A stretch of 59,592 nt of DNA. It comes from Clostridia bacterium (GTDB lineage: Bacteria > Bacillota > Clostridia > Lachnospirales > Lachnospiraceae). Below, piece after piece: positions 24,705-34,063 of this stretch. How positions within the stretch are numbered: the stretch's first letter is position 1; each line of letters opens with the position of its first letter. Made by a program: the position numbers and the translations under genes. Under the pieces are notes generated by a model. The model was not told the DNA's origin. It searched no databases and worked only from the letters and a program-made list of their open reading frames with translations. Location of the stretch: NCBI GenBank assembly GCA_029101305.1, contig JAQXQS010000086.1, positions 1 to 59,592 of the forward strand, given 5' to 3'.

Positions 24705-25373
24705 TTATTTCTCGCATTTTGCTTCATAGATATCCAGGATATCTTCCGGAGAATCAGCGAACTCATCTGCCCCATTCTCCTGCAATTCCTCTTTATCCCT
24801 GTACCCCCAAAGCACTCCGACAGTGTACATTCCTGCCGCTTTTCCTGTCTGCATGTCAGTACCGGAATCTCCCAGATAAATGCATTCTGCCGGTAAAATA
24901 CCAAACTGTTCTGCAATTTTCAAAGGACCATCGGGCGCAGGTTTCTTCCGTACCTGTTCACTTTGTCCCATAACTGCATCAAAAAGCTGATTTCCAAACA
25001 TTCTCTCCACTACCTTTATGGCAGCTTCATGAGGTTTATTGGAGCAGACACCTAGCTTTACTCCTCTTTTTTTCAGCTCGTTCAGTGTTTCTGGCATGCC
25101 AGGATAGTGCTGGATTTTATAGAACGGATTTTTATCAAATTCTGTCCTGTATAACGCTCTTGCTTCCTCGTAATGAATCAGCTCTGGATCCCCGGCATCG
25201 GCCAGAAGCCTTTTCACAAGCATATCAGCTCCAGTTCCGCAATAATATTTATAATTCTCCACCGGCATTGGTTTCAGTCCATATTTTTCCACAACCGCAT
25301 TTCCAACTACAGCCATGGAGTCTAATGTGTACGCTAACGTCCCATCCAGATCAAAAATACATGCTTTTATCAT
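24705..25373 (-). CDS. HAD-superfamily phosphatase (phosphoglycolate phosphatase-like)
   Basis: 222 residues. HAD motif I is FDLDGTLAYT at residues 7-16 with the nucleophile Asp; motif II is GVCSNK near 108; motif III/IV lies in the GDSGTDMQTGKAAG region near 167. A helical cap between motifs I and II places it with Gph/beta-phosphoglucomutase-type enzymes. The exact substrate cannot be told. It overlaps the stop of maf by four bases (ATGA). Confidence 0.88.
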   Translation of the reverse strand: MIKACIFDLDGTLAYTLDSMAVVGNAVVEKYGLKPMPVENYKYYCGTGADMLVKRLLADAGDPELIHYEEARALYRTEFDKNPFYKIQHYPGMPETLNELKKRGVKLGVCSNKPHEAAIKVVERMFGNQLFDAVMGQSEQVRKKPAPDGPLKIAEQFGILPAECIYLGDSGTDMQTGKAAGMYTVGVLWGYRDKEELQENGADEFADSPEDILDIYEAKCEK

Positions 25374-25972
25374 TTTTTCATTCTCCTTATGTCGACTCCC
25401 AATTTCTTTAGTTCATAGACCAGTCTTGCTACCGGAAGACCAACCACATTATTGTAATCTCCACATATTTCTTTTACATATATCCCAAATCTTCCCTGAA
25501 TGCCATAGCTTCCTGCTTTATCCAATGGTTCCCCTGTATTCACATACTCCTGGAGTTCCTCTTTCGAAACAGGATAAAAATGTACATCTGTCTTTTCATG
25601 AAAAGTATAGGGTTTCCAGATGCCATTCTCTTTCAGCAGGATCGTTACGCCTGTATAAACCTGGTGCACTTTGCCCTGAAGCCTTAATAATGTATCCAGA
25701 GCGTCCTTTTTATCTACAGGTTTTCCCAGGATTTTCCCTTCATATGAAACGACCGTATCTGCACCTATGATCAGGCATGGAAATTCCTCTTCCCGGATTT
25801 TTTCAGAAACTGCTACTGCTTTATCCAATGACAGCTTTTCCACAATTTCTGCCGGCCTGGTCAGATTTGTTCTCTCTTCCCCATCGCTGACAACTACTGA
25901 AAAAACTACACCAGCTTTTGCAAGCAGTTCCTTTCTTCGTGGGGAACCTGAAGCCAAAACAATTTTCTCCAT
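25370..25972 (-). CDS. maf: Maf-type nucleoside triphosphate pyrophosphatase
   Basis: 200 residues. The start IVLASGSPRRKELL is the Maf signature, with IIGADTVVSYEGKILGKP near residue 67 and GSYGIQG near 152. It hydrolyses non-standard or modified NTPs (house-cleaning) in the cytoplasm. AAAGGAG precedes the ATG. It forms a two-gene unit with the HAD phosphatase. Confidence 0.94.
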   Translation of the reverse strand: MEKIVLASGSPRRKELLAKAGVVFSVVVSDGEERTNLTRPAEIVEKLSLDKAVAVSEKIREEEFPCLIIGADTVVSYEGKILGKPVDKKDALDTLLRLQGKVHQVYTGVTILLKENGIWKPYTFHEKTDVHFYPVSKEELQEYVNTGEPLDKAGSYGIQGRFGIYVKEICGDYNNVVGLPVARLVYELKKLGVDIRRMKK

Positions 25973-26124
25973 AATCTCTCCTTTTCTGTCTTAACAGTAT
26001 AACCCTCCATTTGTAGTGGTGCAATGATTTTTTTCTTTTCTTTTTGTCTTAAAAGTATTACAATAAGAACAACTCCAGTCTGCCTTCTCCGGGCAGATGG
26101 AAAATACTGAAAGGAGCAGACAAT

Positions 26125-26559
26125 ATGGCAAAAATAAACAAATATTGGGGCATGGTTGCACTTGGTGCGGTAACTGCTGCGGCAGCCGGCGCCGTAGCTG
26201 CTGCATTTGCAAAACGAAGAGCACTTGAAGAAGCAGCTGACCTGGAAGAAGATTTTGAAGATGAGCAGGAAACAAACCAGCAGTCTGAAGAAAAAGAGAG
26301 TCGTGAAGATTTCGTATCCTGGGAGGCAACTTCCGATGAAAGTGATTTTTGCGAAGATTCTTCTGATGACCAGGAAGAAATTAGTGCGCCCAAAGAAACT
26401 GCTGGCGATAGCGAAGAAACAGATGCTGATACAACTGATGCAGACAGTGTAGATACTGCCCTTGAAGAAGCAGAAAAAGTTGCCGATGCGTTTGAAGAAG
26501 ACCTCGCAGAAGCCGAGAAACAGCAGGATGAAGAGGAAGCTTCCATTCATATCGACTAA
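26125..26559 (+). CDS. Small acidic membrane-anchored protein
   Basis: 144 residues. A short Ala/Gly-rich hydrophobic N-terminus (about 8-29) could be a membrane anchor, followed by a basic KRR and a very acidic Glu/Asp/Ser tail with little predicted fold. AAAGGAG lies upstream of the ATG and a terminator follows. It is divergent from maf. Long reading frames on the opposite strand here are artefacts of its repetitive GAA/GAT codons. No family recognised. Confidence 0.6.
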   Translation: MAKINKYWGMVALGAVTAAAAGAVAAAFAKRRALEEAADLEEDFEDEQETNQQSEEKESREDFVSWEATSDESDFCEDSSDDQEEISAPKETAGDSEETDADTTDADSVDTALEEAEKVADAFEEDLAEAEKQQDEEEASIHID

Positions 26560-26595
26560 TTAGATTTTACTCAAAAAGTACAAAAAATCCCATAA

Positions 26596-26643
26596 AAAAG
26601 TCCATGGCATAGGATTTCATTTCCTATTCGCCATGGACTTTTT
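26596..26643. terminator. Bidirectional terminator between acidic protein gene and glnS
   Basis: AAAGTCCATGGC pairs with GCCATGGACTTT, with TAGGA/TCCTA inside, and A/T runs on both sides serve both converging genes. Confidence 0.85.
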
Positions 26644-26650
26644 ATATAAA

Positions 26651-28318
26651 TCATGCTTTTGGAAGTTTAAAGGAGCTCTTAAGGGAAACAATACGGTTAA
26701 ATACCGGTGCTCCTTCCTTTGAATCGTGAATATCCGCACAATAGAAGCCATTTCTTACAAACTGATAGCTGTCCAGGCCCTTAGCCTTAAGAAGCTCTGG
26801 CTCAACATAAGCAGAAGTTTCTACAAGGGAGTTCGGATTCAGGTTCAGCTCACCTGTTTCTTTATCGTAAACACCTTTTTCTTCATCAACGATATTCTCA
26901 TAAAGTCGTACCGGAACCTTACCTGCATTGGATGCTTCAACCCAATGAATAGTTCCCTTTACCTTACGGCCGTCTGGTGCATTGCCGCCTTTGGTCTCTG
27001 GATCATAAGTACAATGTACGACTTTAACAGTTCCATCGTCATCAGCCTCATATCCGGTACAGGTAACAAAATATGCATTCATGAGACGTACCTCTGTGCC
27101 AAGGAAAAGACGTTTATATTTCTTAGGCGGCTCAACCATAAAGTCTTCTCTTTCGATATAAAGTTCCTTTCCAAATGGTACTTTTCTGGTTCCAAGTGCT
27201 TCATTCTCCATATTATTCGGTGCATCCAGATATTCAATCTGTCCTTCCGGATAATTGTCAATGACCAGCTTGATCGGATCCAGAACTGCCATATAACGAG
27301 GTGCTTTTAATTTAAGATCCTCACGGATACAATATTCAAGCATTGCATAATCTACAGAGCTGTCAGCTTTGGATACTCCACAAAGCTCTACAAATTTCTG
27401 AATGGATTCCGGCGTATAGCCACGACGTCTCAGACCAGAGATGGACACCAGTCTCGGATCATCCCAGCCATCAACGATTCCAGTCTCTACCAGCTTCTTA
27501 ATATAACGTTTACCAGTTACCACATTTGTAAGATAAAGCTTGGCAAACTCGATCTGTTTCGGAGGATGTGGATATTCCAGTTCCCTTACCACCCAGTCGT
27601 AAAGCGGTCTGTGATCTTCAAACTCCAGAGTACAGATAGAATGCGTAATTCCCTCGATTGCATCCTCGATCGGATGGGCAAAATCATACATTGGATAAAT
27701 ACACCAGGTATCACCAGTTCTATGATGACTTACATGGGCTACTCGATAGATAACCGGATCACGCATGTTCATGTTCGGAGACGCCATATCGATCTTCGCT
27801 CTCAGAACTTTCTCACCGTCCGCATATTTGCCCTCTTTCATTTCCTCGAAAAGCTGAAGATTCTCCTCCACGCTTCTGTTTCTGTATGGGCTTTCTTTTC
27901 CAGGCTCTTTTAATGTTCCACGGTATTCTCTGATCTGGTCAGCGGTCAGATCACATACATAAGCTTTGCCCTTTTTAATAAGCTTCACTGCAGCTTCATA
28001 CATCTGTCCGAAATAATCAGAAGCAAAGAACAATCTGTCTTCCCAGTCAGCGCCCAGCCATTTAATATCTGCTTTAATAGATTCTACAAACTCTGATTTC
28101 TCTTTCGTCGGGTTTGTATCATCAAAGCGCATATTAAATTTACCATTATATTCTTTTGCCAGTCCTGCATTTAAAAGGATTGACTTTGCATGTCCTATAT
28201 GAAGATAGCCATTTGGCTCTGGCGGGAAACGTGTATGAACGGTATCATAAACTCCTTCTGCCAGGTCTTTATCAATAATATTCTCAATAAAATTTTTGGA
28301 AACCTTTTCGTTCTCCAT
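26651..28318 (-). CDS. glnS: Glutamine-tRNA ligase
   Basis: About 555 residues. It charges tRNA-Gln directly. The HIGH motif is present in [15 protein letters not shown] near residue 35, and [23 protein letters not shown] near 257 is the GlnRS signature. The second class I motif (MSKRK in E. coli) is replaced by [10 protein letters not shown], a degenerate form. The C-terminal anticodon-binding beta-barrels are complete. AGGAGGG six bases before the ATG fixes the start. No T-box element was seen upstream. Confidence 0.95.
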   Translation of the reverse strand: MENEKVSKNFIENIIDKDLAEGVYDTVHTRFPPEPNGYLHIGHAKSILLNAGLAKEYNGKFNMRFDDTNPTKEKSEFVESIKADIKWLGADWEDRLFFASDYFGQMYEAAVKLIKKGKAYVCDLTADQIREYRGTLKEPGKESPYRNRSVEENLQLFEEMKEGKYADGEKVLRAKIDMASPNMNMRDPVIYRVAHVSHHRTGDTWCIYPMYDFAHPIEDAIEGITHSICTLEFEDHRPLYDWVVRELEYPHPPKQIEFAKLYLTNVVTGKRYIKKLVETGIVDGWDDPRLVSISGLRRRGYTPESIQKFVELCGVSKADSSVDYAMLEYCIREDLKLKAPRYMAVLDPIKLVIDNYPEGQIEYLDAPNNMENEALGTRKVPFGKELYIEREDFMVEPPKKYKRLFLGTEVRLMNAYFVTCTGYEADDDGTVKVVHCTYDPETKGGNAPDGRKVKGTIHWVEASNAGKVPVRLYENIVDEEKGVYDKETGELNLNPNSLVETSAYVEPELLKAKGLDSYQFVRNGFYCADIHDSKEGAPVFNRIVSLKSSFKLPKA

Positions 28319-28472
28319 GGTTCTCCCTCCTGAAATCAACTCTTTTATAACAAAAATATCACTATTTTTAATCTCGGTTGATTTATCTTATCATAAATAG
28401 GTACATTTTAAAAGTTTTTCTTATAAAAAACTTGATTTTTATACCATATTATGAGAAAATACATTTTTGTTA

Positions 28473-28505
28473 TAAAAAAAGTCCCTGATTTATAATCAAG
28501 GACTT
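28473..28505 (-). terminator. Terminator after tRNA-Thr
   Basis: AAGTCC and TGATT arms pair with AATCA and GGACTT, and seven T residues follow on the minus strand, immediately after the tRNA. Confidence 0.85.
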
Positions 28506-28508
28506 AAA

Positions 28509-28581
28509 AGCTGATGACGGGAATCGAACCCGTGACCTCCGCCTTACCAAGGCGACGCTCTACCGACTGAGCCACATCAGC
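28509..28581 (-). tRNA. tRNA-Thr (anticodon GGT)
   Basis: A full cloverleaf: acceptor GCTGATG/CATCAGC, D arm GCTCAGTCGGTAGAGC, anticodon stem TCGCC/GGCGG with loop TTGGTAA, T arm ACGGG-TTCGATT-CCCGT. CCA is not encoded. It has its own promoter and terminator. Confidence 0.96.
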
Positions 28582-28620
28582 ACTCTTGTGCTTCGGCGTT
28601 TCTGCCGCTCACAGTTGATT

Positions 28621-28649
28621 ATATTACCAGAAGCCAGCTCTATTGTCAA
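28621..28649 (-). promoter_or_regulatory. Promoter of tRNA-Thr
   Basis: TTGACA, 17 bp, TAATAT on the minus strand, about 40 bp before the tRNA. Confidence 0.85.
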
Positions 28650-28761
28650 CAGTTATTTTCATATTTTCAAAAATATTTTTCAAAATATTTTCAAAGCCAT
28701 ATTTTTCAATACTTTTTTAATTTTTTTAAAAATATAAACAAATCAGGTGAATCATTTTAAA

Positions 28762-28801
28762 GCTCTGCTGTCCCAAACTTTTTAATTCAGCACAGCAGAG
28801 C
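28762..28801. terminator. Probable terminator after the adhesin gene
   Basis: GCTCTGCTGT pairs exactly with ACAGCAGAGC over a 20-base loop; TTTAAAAT follows on the minus strand, a weak T tract. Confidence 0.55.
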
Positions 28802-28807
28802 ATTTTA

Positions 28808-31800
28808 TTACTTCCTGGAAACAACCACATTTCTCACAAAATCAGTATCTGTGAGAAAACGGTCGCTCTTTTTCTTGTTCGTAAACACAGCCGCACCATT
28901 GTGGTTTGCTGCAAGATCGAATTCCACTTCATTTTCCTTTACAGTTCCATTTACCACCTGATCAATTTTCTCAAGTTCATAACGTACCGTTTTTTCTTCC
29001 TCGACCTTGTAATGTCCTGCCGGAATGGTAAAGACAATTCTCTTGCTTACATCAGCTCTTGTATCTGTATTTTCTTTTGTAAATTCTATAATATCTGTAT
29101 AAATATGTTCTTCTCCATCCAGATCTGTTCCTTTCACAGTAAATGTAAACACTGGATTTCCCTGTGCCCAGACGATCTCGTCCCCATGCAATACCTTATC
29201 CACAGAAATCGTTACCATTTTCACATCAGACAATGAGAATTTCTGTATTTCCGGTATATTTTTTATAACACATTTTACAGCCTCTCCTTTTTTGTATCCC
29301 GAAGGAGCACTAAGCTCTGTCAGTACATATTCCCCTGCTGTCAGCTTATTGATTCTATGTGCCGTTTCTTCTGACTCCCAGGTATCTATCACATTGCCAC
29401 TTGCATCTGTAAGCTGCAAAACTGCACCTGCTATCGTTTTTCCCGTAGCTTTATCTGTTTTAAGGAACTCCACCTTTGTGTAAGTATTTTCAATCACAAT
29501 TGTGTGCCCATTTTCATTTTCCACAAGACCATTTTCATCTACTGTAAATTCATGAAAGGTTTCATCTGCTACATAACCATCTGGTGTATTTGTTTCCTGA
29601 AATAGGTAAGTTCCAGGCACAAGTCCTCTTATCTCAATAAAACCGTCCTTATCTGTAATATAGCTTTTTCCTGTATCCTGTGTTTTTGTCTTTTCCCACA
29701 GAAGAAAACCTACCCCACCAATTCCTTCCTGTGGTTTTCCATTCTCCTGCTGTGAGATTTTCTTTATGCGGATGTACGTCTCTTCGTCTTGGAATATTAC
29801 TGTTTTCTCTGGCTCTTCTTTTCTTATCCCAACAGTAGACGGAATCTCATTAAGCGTATATCCAGCAGGTGGTTTTATTTCTTTCACAAGATAATTTCCA
29901 AGATAAAGACTTCCAGATACCCCTCTTCCATCTGCACCAGTTGTAACTGTATCAGCCACTTCTCCAGATTTGAGTAAAATATTTCCAGCAGATGACCGGA
30001 TATTCTCTGCTGCTATAATCTGAAACACACCGTTTTTCAGATTTTTCTGGTTCCGATCTGTTTTACATATGGTAATGCTGCCCATCGGTGTTTTTTCTTT
30101 TATGATCACCTGGGTCTTTTCTGTGTTTTTTGATGTAGATGATGGGACGCCTCCTATCCATCCAAAACTGCTGGTTGCAATATTATATATGTGGGCTTCC
30201 AATATGTCCGGATCTGGATTTGCAACATAGTATTCCTGTAAACTGCAATTACTTTTCAGTCCTACTCTTAGTAATAACCGGATGCTTTTACCGTAACAGT
30301 TTTCTGGCATATTTCCAGTTGAGGTAAGAGCAATTGTAGAATCATTGACAGTCACTGCCCATTCTGTACTATTTCCTCCAGCCGGGCCAAAAGACGCCAG
30401 CATATTCTGGTCTTCATATACTTTAGCTTCTTTCAGTTCAAAACAATTCTCCAGATCATCCTGTATTTTAAAATTTACTATTTTCCACTCTCTTCTATTG
30501 GAAGGAATTTTCTGTATAATTTCAAATACCGTTTCGAACTCTCTGCCCTGGAATTCTGTGGTGCTTACTCTTTGTCCATCACTAAGAATCCATTTTTCAG
30601 GATTATCCGGTTCAATTCGGTTAATGCTTGCCCTGTCAGCAACTGTATTTGAAGTAAGTGTAGTTTCCTGTGTATCTCCTTTGTGTCTGGTAGTAACCGT
30701 AAACCTGTTGGTCACTGCATAAGATGCCACCGTTCCGTTATAACTACAGGACAGCTGTTCCGGCACCATTTTAACATTTACGATCACATCATAACTCTTT
30801 CCATAAAAAGATCTATCCCCAAGCGCTGCATCTGTTGCCTTTAACACGATTTTCTTTCCAGTTACAGTTACCGCAAACCGCCCGTCAGCACGTGCCTGTC
30901 CATTTTCATAAACAAGTATGGAATCACTTGTCTTTTCCACTCCTGCCGGCAATGTATCTGCTATTTCCAGTTTTGACAGATAGCCGCCAAATTCGTTATC
31001 AGGTACTGCTATACTCATTTTATATTGGTAAATGCTGTCTGGCCCCGGCAGAAGTAAATCCGTCTTCCAGATTCCTTCCTTTGGATTTGCTGTATATTTT
31101 TTCACCTCTCCACTTTTTATTCTGTTCTTTGTCTTTATACAGCTGGTAGTCACCTCATTGGACCAACTTTTTCCTTCCTGCCCGCTTTTATGTTTGCAGG
31201 TAATAGATGCTTTATTTTTTACTGTATACTGATAGGTATCTCCGTTATAAGCCGGAGTTATTTCCGTAGGATCCATTTTTACTTTTATCTGGAACTCATA
31301 TGTTTTTCCATAAAAATCAGCGGACGCCAACGCAGCTGGTGTTGCCTCAAAATTCAATACGTCTCCACTTGTAGAAATGTTAAACCACGAACTCACATCT
31401 GTTTCTGAGGGCAGCATCTTCACCGCTGCATAACCACTGTAATCCACACCTGCCGGTAACGTATCTGTAACTTTACAAATGCTGTAATAATATGCAGAAT
31501 GCTCTTCTGGCACATCTGTCTGTATCGTATAAAAATATTCAGAAGTACTGCTTGGAAGACTATTGGTATCTCCCTGTGCCAAAAGGTCATTTCCCGTTTT
31601 TTTCACTAATTCAGGATATTCAACCGGTCCATATCCCTTCGCATCCCAATTAAGTCCGGCTGAAGTTTTGCAGGTTCCTGTTTTTATGTCCTCAAATGTT
31701 TTTTGAATCCTGGACGCAGTTTCTATAGAATGTGAACCATAGCCAGGCCTTAAAATAGCCAGATAAAATCCTGATGAATTATCCAGTTCATAAACAACTG

Positions 31801-32932
31801 TATTTTCCGGTACCTCTCCCTGCACTTCCGGCGCAGGCGCAGTCAGCACTTCATACTCTTTTGAAAAAAGAGTCTTCTTTTCCACATTTACCACAGAATT
31901 TTTTGTAGCATAACGATGTCCTATCGTACCATTTTGAAGTTTGATGCCAAACCTCTGATAAAGATCAATATCCAGCCATCTAAAACGGTAATTCCCTGTT
32001 ACAGGTGTCCTTGTTCCGCTTTTTACAATATCTATTTTAATCTCCTGCGCAGCAAGTTCATCCTTAAACAATATCCACAGATCATTTGCATCACTGACGC
32101 CAAGCATCGGATATATTCCGGTTATTTTTTCCCCGGTATAATCATATGTATAATCCTGGTAGTTGGTACAGGTCATAAACAGATCCAGCTTCGTATTCGT
32201 CTTCTTGTCATATCCCACATTGCTGATCCTGAAACCAAATTTTCTCTTTGCATTGTTATTTAGCGGTACATAATAGGGGCCATTTACATCTGAATTTTTT
32301 CTTACCCCGGCAATTACATCACTTCCTGCACTGCTCCATCTGTTGACTTTTGTATCTGCATTCCAGCCAAGTCTCGTGTATTTGCTGCTAAAATAAGATT
32401 GCCCTATTGTAACAGGTGTAAAACCTCCACTTCCATTTTTTACAGGAGAGCCTTCCTGCACATAATCTTCAGGCGCAATATACGTATCGATCAGACTATC
32501 TGTCTCAGCTTCAATCTCCTCTGAACCGACTTCCAAATCCTGAAAATCAGCACGAAAGCCATCATCTTCCTTGGAGTCTTCAGCGGAAAAGAACTCTTTC
32601 TCCGGGTTTTCCTCTGTTTCCTCTGGAAACAGAGTATTTCCACCTGGTACTGTCCATTCATCAAAATCTTCCGTCAAATTTTCTTCCTCATGCAGATTTT
32701 CTTCTGACTCATCCATTCCTTCCTTGGATTGCATTGTATCTTCTTGTATTATATCTTCTTGCATCGTATTTTTCAGTATCGTTTTCCCGGCGTCTATTGT
32801 TTCTTCCTCTTCAATGTTTTCTCCCTGTCCAATTTCCTCCTGTGCCCCAATTGCAAGACCTGGATAGGACATTGCCATTGGCACAGCCAGCATTACCGCC
32901 AATATGGCATTTCTCATTTTCCGGTATTTCAT
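28808..32932 (-). CDS. Large SpaA/Cna-B adhesin of the TasA-like locus
   Basis: 1374 residues. A signal peptide (to about 30) is followed by a Glu-rich region (about 30-150), an adhesin-like domain (about 165-420), three related domains of the fimbrial isopeptide D2 type (about 465-600, 625-765, 790-935; two contain TLPAGV), three Cna-B/SpaA domains (about 942-1040, 1043-1140, 1142-1230) with E-box forms VKEIKPPAGY, FQETNTPDGY and LTELSAPSGY, and a last domain ending FTNKKK plus a short polar tail. There is no LPXTG motif or C-terminal membrane segment. The start is one base after the stop of the preceding gene, whose last codons hold the AGGAGG. It ends the seven-gene operon. Confidence 0.85.
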   Translation of the reverse strand: MKYRKMRNAILAVMLAVPMAMSYPGLAIGAQEEIGQGENIEEEETIDAGKTILKNTMQEDIIQEDTMQSKEGMDESEENLHEEENLTEDFDEWTVPGGNTLFPEETEENPEKEFFSAEDSKEDDGFRADFQDLEVGSEEIEAETDSLIDTYIAPEDYVQEGSPVKNGSGGFTPVTIGQSYFSSKYTRLGWNADTKVNRWSSAGSDVIAGVRKNSDVNGPYYVPLNNNAKRKFGFRISNVGYDKKTNTKLDLFMTCTNYQDYTYDYTGEKITGIYPMLGVSDANDLWILFKDELAAQEIKIDIVKSGTRTPVTGNYRFRWLDIDLYQRFGIKLQNGTIGHRYATKNSVVNVEKKTLFSKEYEVLTAPAPEVQGEVPENTVVYELDNSSGFYLAILRPGYGSHSIETASRIQKTFEDIKTGTCKTSAGLNWDAKGYGPVEYPELVKKTGNDLLAQGDTNSLPSSTSEYFYTIQTDVPEEHSAYYYSICKVTDTLPAGVDYSGYAAVKMLPSETDVSSWFNISTSGDVLNFEATPAALASADFYGKTYEFQIKVKMDPTEITPAYNGDTYQYTVKNKASITCKHKSGQEGKSWSNEVTTSCIKTKNRIKSGEVKKYTANPKEGIWKTDLLLPGPDSIYQYKMSIAVPDNEFGGYLSKLEIADTLPAGVEKTSDSILVYENGQARADGRFAVTVTGKKIVLKATDAALGDRSFYGKSYDVIVNVKMVPEQLSCSYNGTVASYAVTNRFTVTTRHKGDTQETTLTSNTVADRASINRIEPDNPEKWILSDGQRVSTTEFQGREFETVFEIIQKIPSNRREWKIVNFKIQDDLENCFELKEAKVYEDQNMLASFGPAGGNSTEWAVTVNDSTIALTSTGNMPENCYGKSIRLLLRVGLKSNCSLQEYYVANPDPDILEAHIYNIATSSFGWIGGVPSSTSKNTEKTQVIIKEKTPMGSITICKTDRNQKNLKNGVFQIIAAENIRSSAGNILLKSGEVADTVTTGADGRGVSGSLYLGNYLVKEIKPPAGYTLNEIPSTVGIRKEEPEKTVIFQDEETYIRIKKISQQENGKPQEGIGGVGFLLWEKTKTQDTGKSYITDKDGFIEIRGLVPGTYLFQETNTPDGYVADETFHEFTVDENGLVENENGHTIVIENTYTKVEFLKTDKATGKTIAGAVLQLTDASGNVIDTWESEETAHRINKLTAGEYVLTELSAPSGYKKGEAVKCVIKNIPEIQKFSLSDVKMVTISVDKVLHGDEIVWAQGNPVFTFTVKGTDLDGEEHIYTDIIEFTKENTDTRADVSKRIVFTIPAGHYKVEEEKTVRYELEKIDQVVNGTVKENEVEFDLAANHNGAAVFTNKKKSDRFLTDTDFVRNVVVSRK

Positions 32933-32933
32933 C

Positions 32934-33563
32934 CTATCCTTCCTCCTTTTGATCCACATCACTCTGTCTAAGATACTCCTGGTAAACTTCCTTCATTGTT
33001 TTACTGCTGTCCTGCTTCTGTATCACGCTTGCTATAACCGGTACATTATAACTTTTTTCTGTATCCAGTTCTCCTTCCAGATATGGCACCATCACAATCT
33101 CCTGAAACAATGGAACAGTAGCTTCTCCTGGTTTTAGTACGCTTTTATAGCCATAAATGTATTTTCTGTTTCCCTCAACCCCCTCTTTCGATAACAAAGT
33201 CCATTTCGTTTCATCTGCCTGAAATATAAACAGCTCCCTGTTTTCTTTCTGTGTCTTTTTTCCGGTAACCGTATCCAGAACCAAAATACTCTGCATCGGA
33301 ATATTTACTTCCAGAAAAACATTTGCATCGTTTTCTCCTGTATTTTGAACCACCGGGTCTTTCTTCAGCTTCTGTCCCGGATAAGCCCTAAGCGCCAGTG
33401 CAGCATCCCAGTTTGCTTCTATGAGCTGTGCTTTCACAGAGCCTGCTGTAAATACATTTTTAACCTCATTTACAGATTTACTTAAATATGCAGCTGTTCC
33501 TCCTGCTGAGATTAAAATTCCCATTGCACCAGCTGCCACCAGCAGATATTTCTTTCTTTTCAC
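32934..33563 (-). CDS. TasA/camelysin-like secreted protein (SipW-type signal)
   Basis: 209 residues. The N-terminus (KRKKYLL, hydrophobic core, GTAAYLSKSV, then NVFTAGSV) is the SipW-dependent signal pattern seen in TasA and CalY. The mature part is beta-rich, with NTGENDANVFLEVNIPM and a late SYNVPVIASVIQK strand. The start is GTG, overlapping the signal peptidase stop (GTGA), and the stop is one base from the adhesin start. By analogy it may be a fibre subunit or linker; this is inferred. Confidence 0.8.
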   Translation of the reverse strand: MKRKKYLLVAAGAMGILISAGGTAAYLSKSVNEVKNVFTAGSVKAQLIEANWDAALALRAYPGQKLKKDPVVQNTGENDANVFLEVNIPMQSILVLDTVTGKKTQKENRELFIFQADETKWTLLSKEGVEGNRKYIYGYKSVLKPGEATVPLFQEIVMVPYLEGELDTEKSYNVPVIASVIQKQDSSKTMKEVYQEYLRQSDVDQKEEG

Positions 33564-34063
33564 CCAGACTCACTCTCCTTTTTTATAGCTTCACCTCCAG
33601 ACATTTCTGTACAAAAAGAAAATGCCAGCAAGAAAAATAAAACTGCTGCTTTTCCTCTTCCACTTCCCAGAAATTTTAATATATAGCCTGCAAACGGAAC
33701 ATAAAAAATTACTGTTCCGCATACATTTTTCCATTTTACAGGCTGTATATCCTGGCTATCATTCGCATCTCCTTTTGTAATAAAAAACTGCTTTTCTTTA
33801 TTATTTTCCACAACACGATGCGTGATCATTGTCTCTCCCTTGTCTGCAGTAAATGTTATTACTTCTCCCTTTTCAATCGCCTCAGGAGCCTTTTTCTTTA
33901 TATACACTGCACTACCTACCGGAAGGGCTGGCATCATGCTTCCGGAAGCAACCACATAACACTTCATTCCATACAACTGTGGAAAAGAAAGAACGATCAG
34001 TATCACCACAATCATCATCGTTATGAATTTTCCCAGCACCCTTACCAGGCTTATGAATTTCAT
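33560..34063 (-). CDS. sipW: SipW-type signal peptidase I
   Basis: 167 residues. An N-terminal membrane segment (about 9-30) is followed by the catalytic Ser in VASGSMMPALPVG (near 41) and by ITHRVVE (near 80), where His replaces the usual bacterial Lys; this is the ER/archaeal-type dyad of SipW. GDANDSQD lies near 114 and a second membrane segment near 130-150. It should cut the special signal peptides of the neighbouring TasA-like proteins. Its start overlaps the preceding stop as ATGA, and its stop overlaps the next GTG. Confidence 0.88.
   Translation of the reverse strand: MKFISLVRVLGKFITMMIVVILIVLSFPQLYGMKCYVVASGSMMPALPVGSAVYIKKKAPEAIEKGEVITFTADKGETMITHRVVENNKEKQFFITKGDANDSQDIQPVKWKNVCGTVIFYVPFAGYILKFLGSGRGKAAVLFFLLAFSFCTEMSGGEAIKKESESG

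Noticed and set aside
25906-26550. Two long minus-strand frames (Phe/Leu-rich and Ser-rich) opposite the acidic protein
   Set aside because: They mirror the repetitive GAA/GAT/GAC codons of the plus-strand gene, which has a ribosome site and terminator.
32529-32932. Repetitive GAA/GAT tract at the adhesin N-terminus as a possible repeat array
   Set aside because: It is a low-complexity Glu/Asp coding region with no regular unit and no CRISPR-like spacing.
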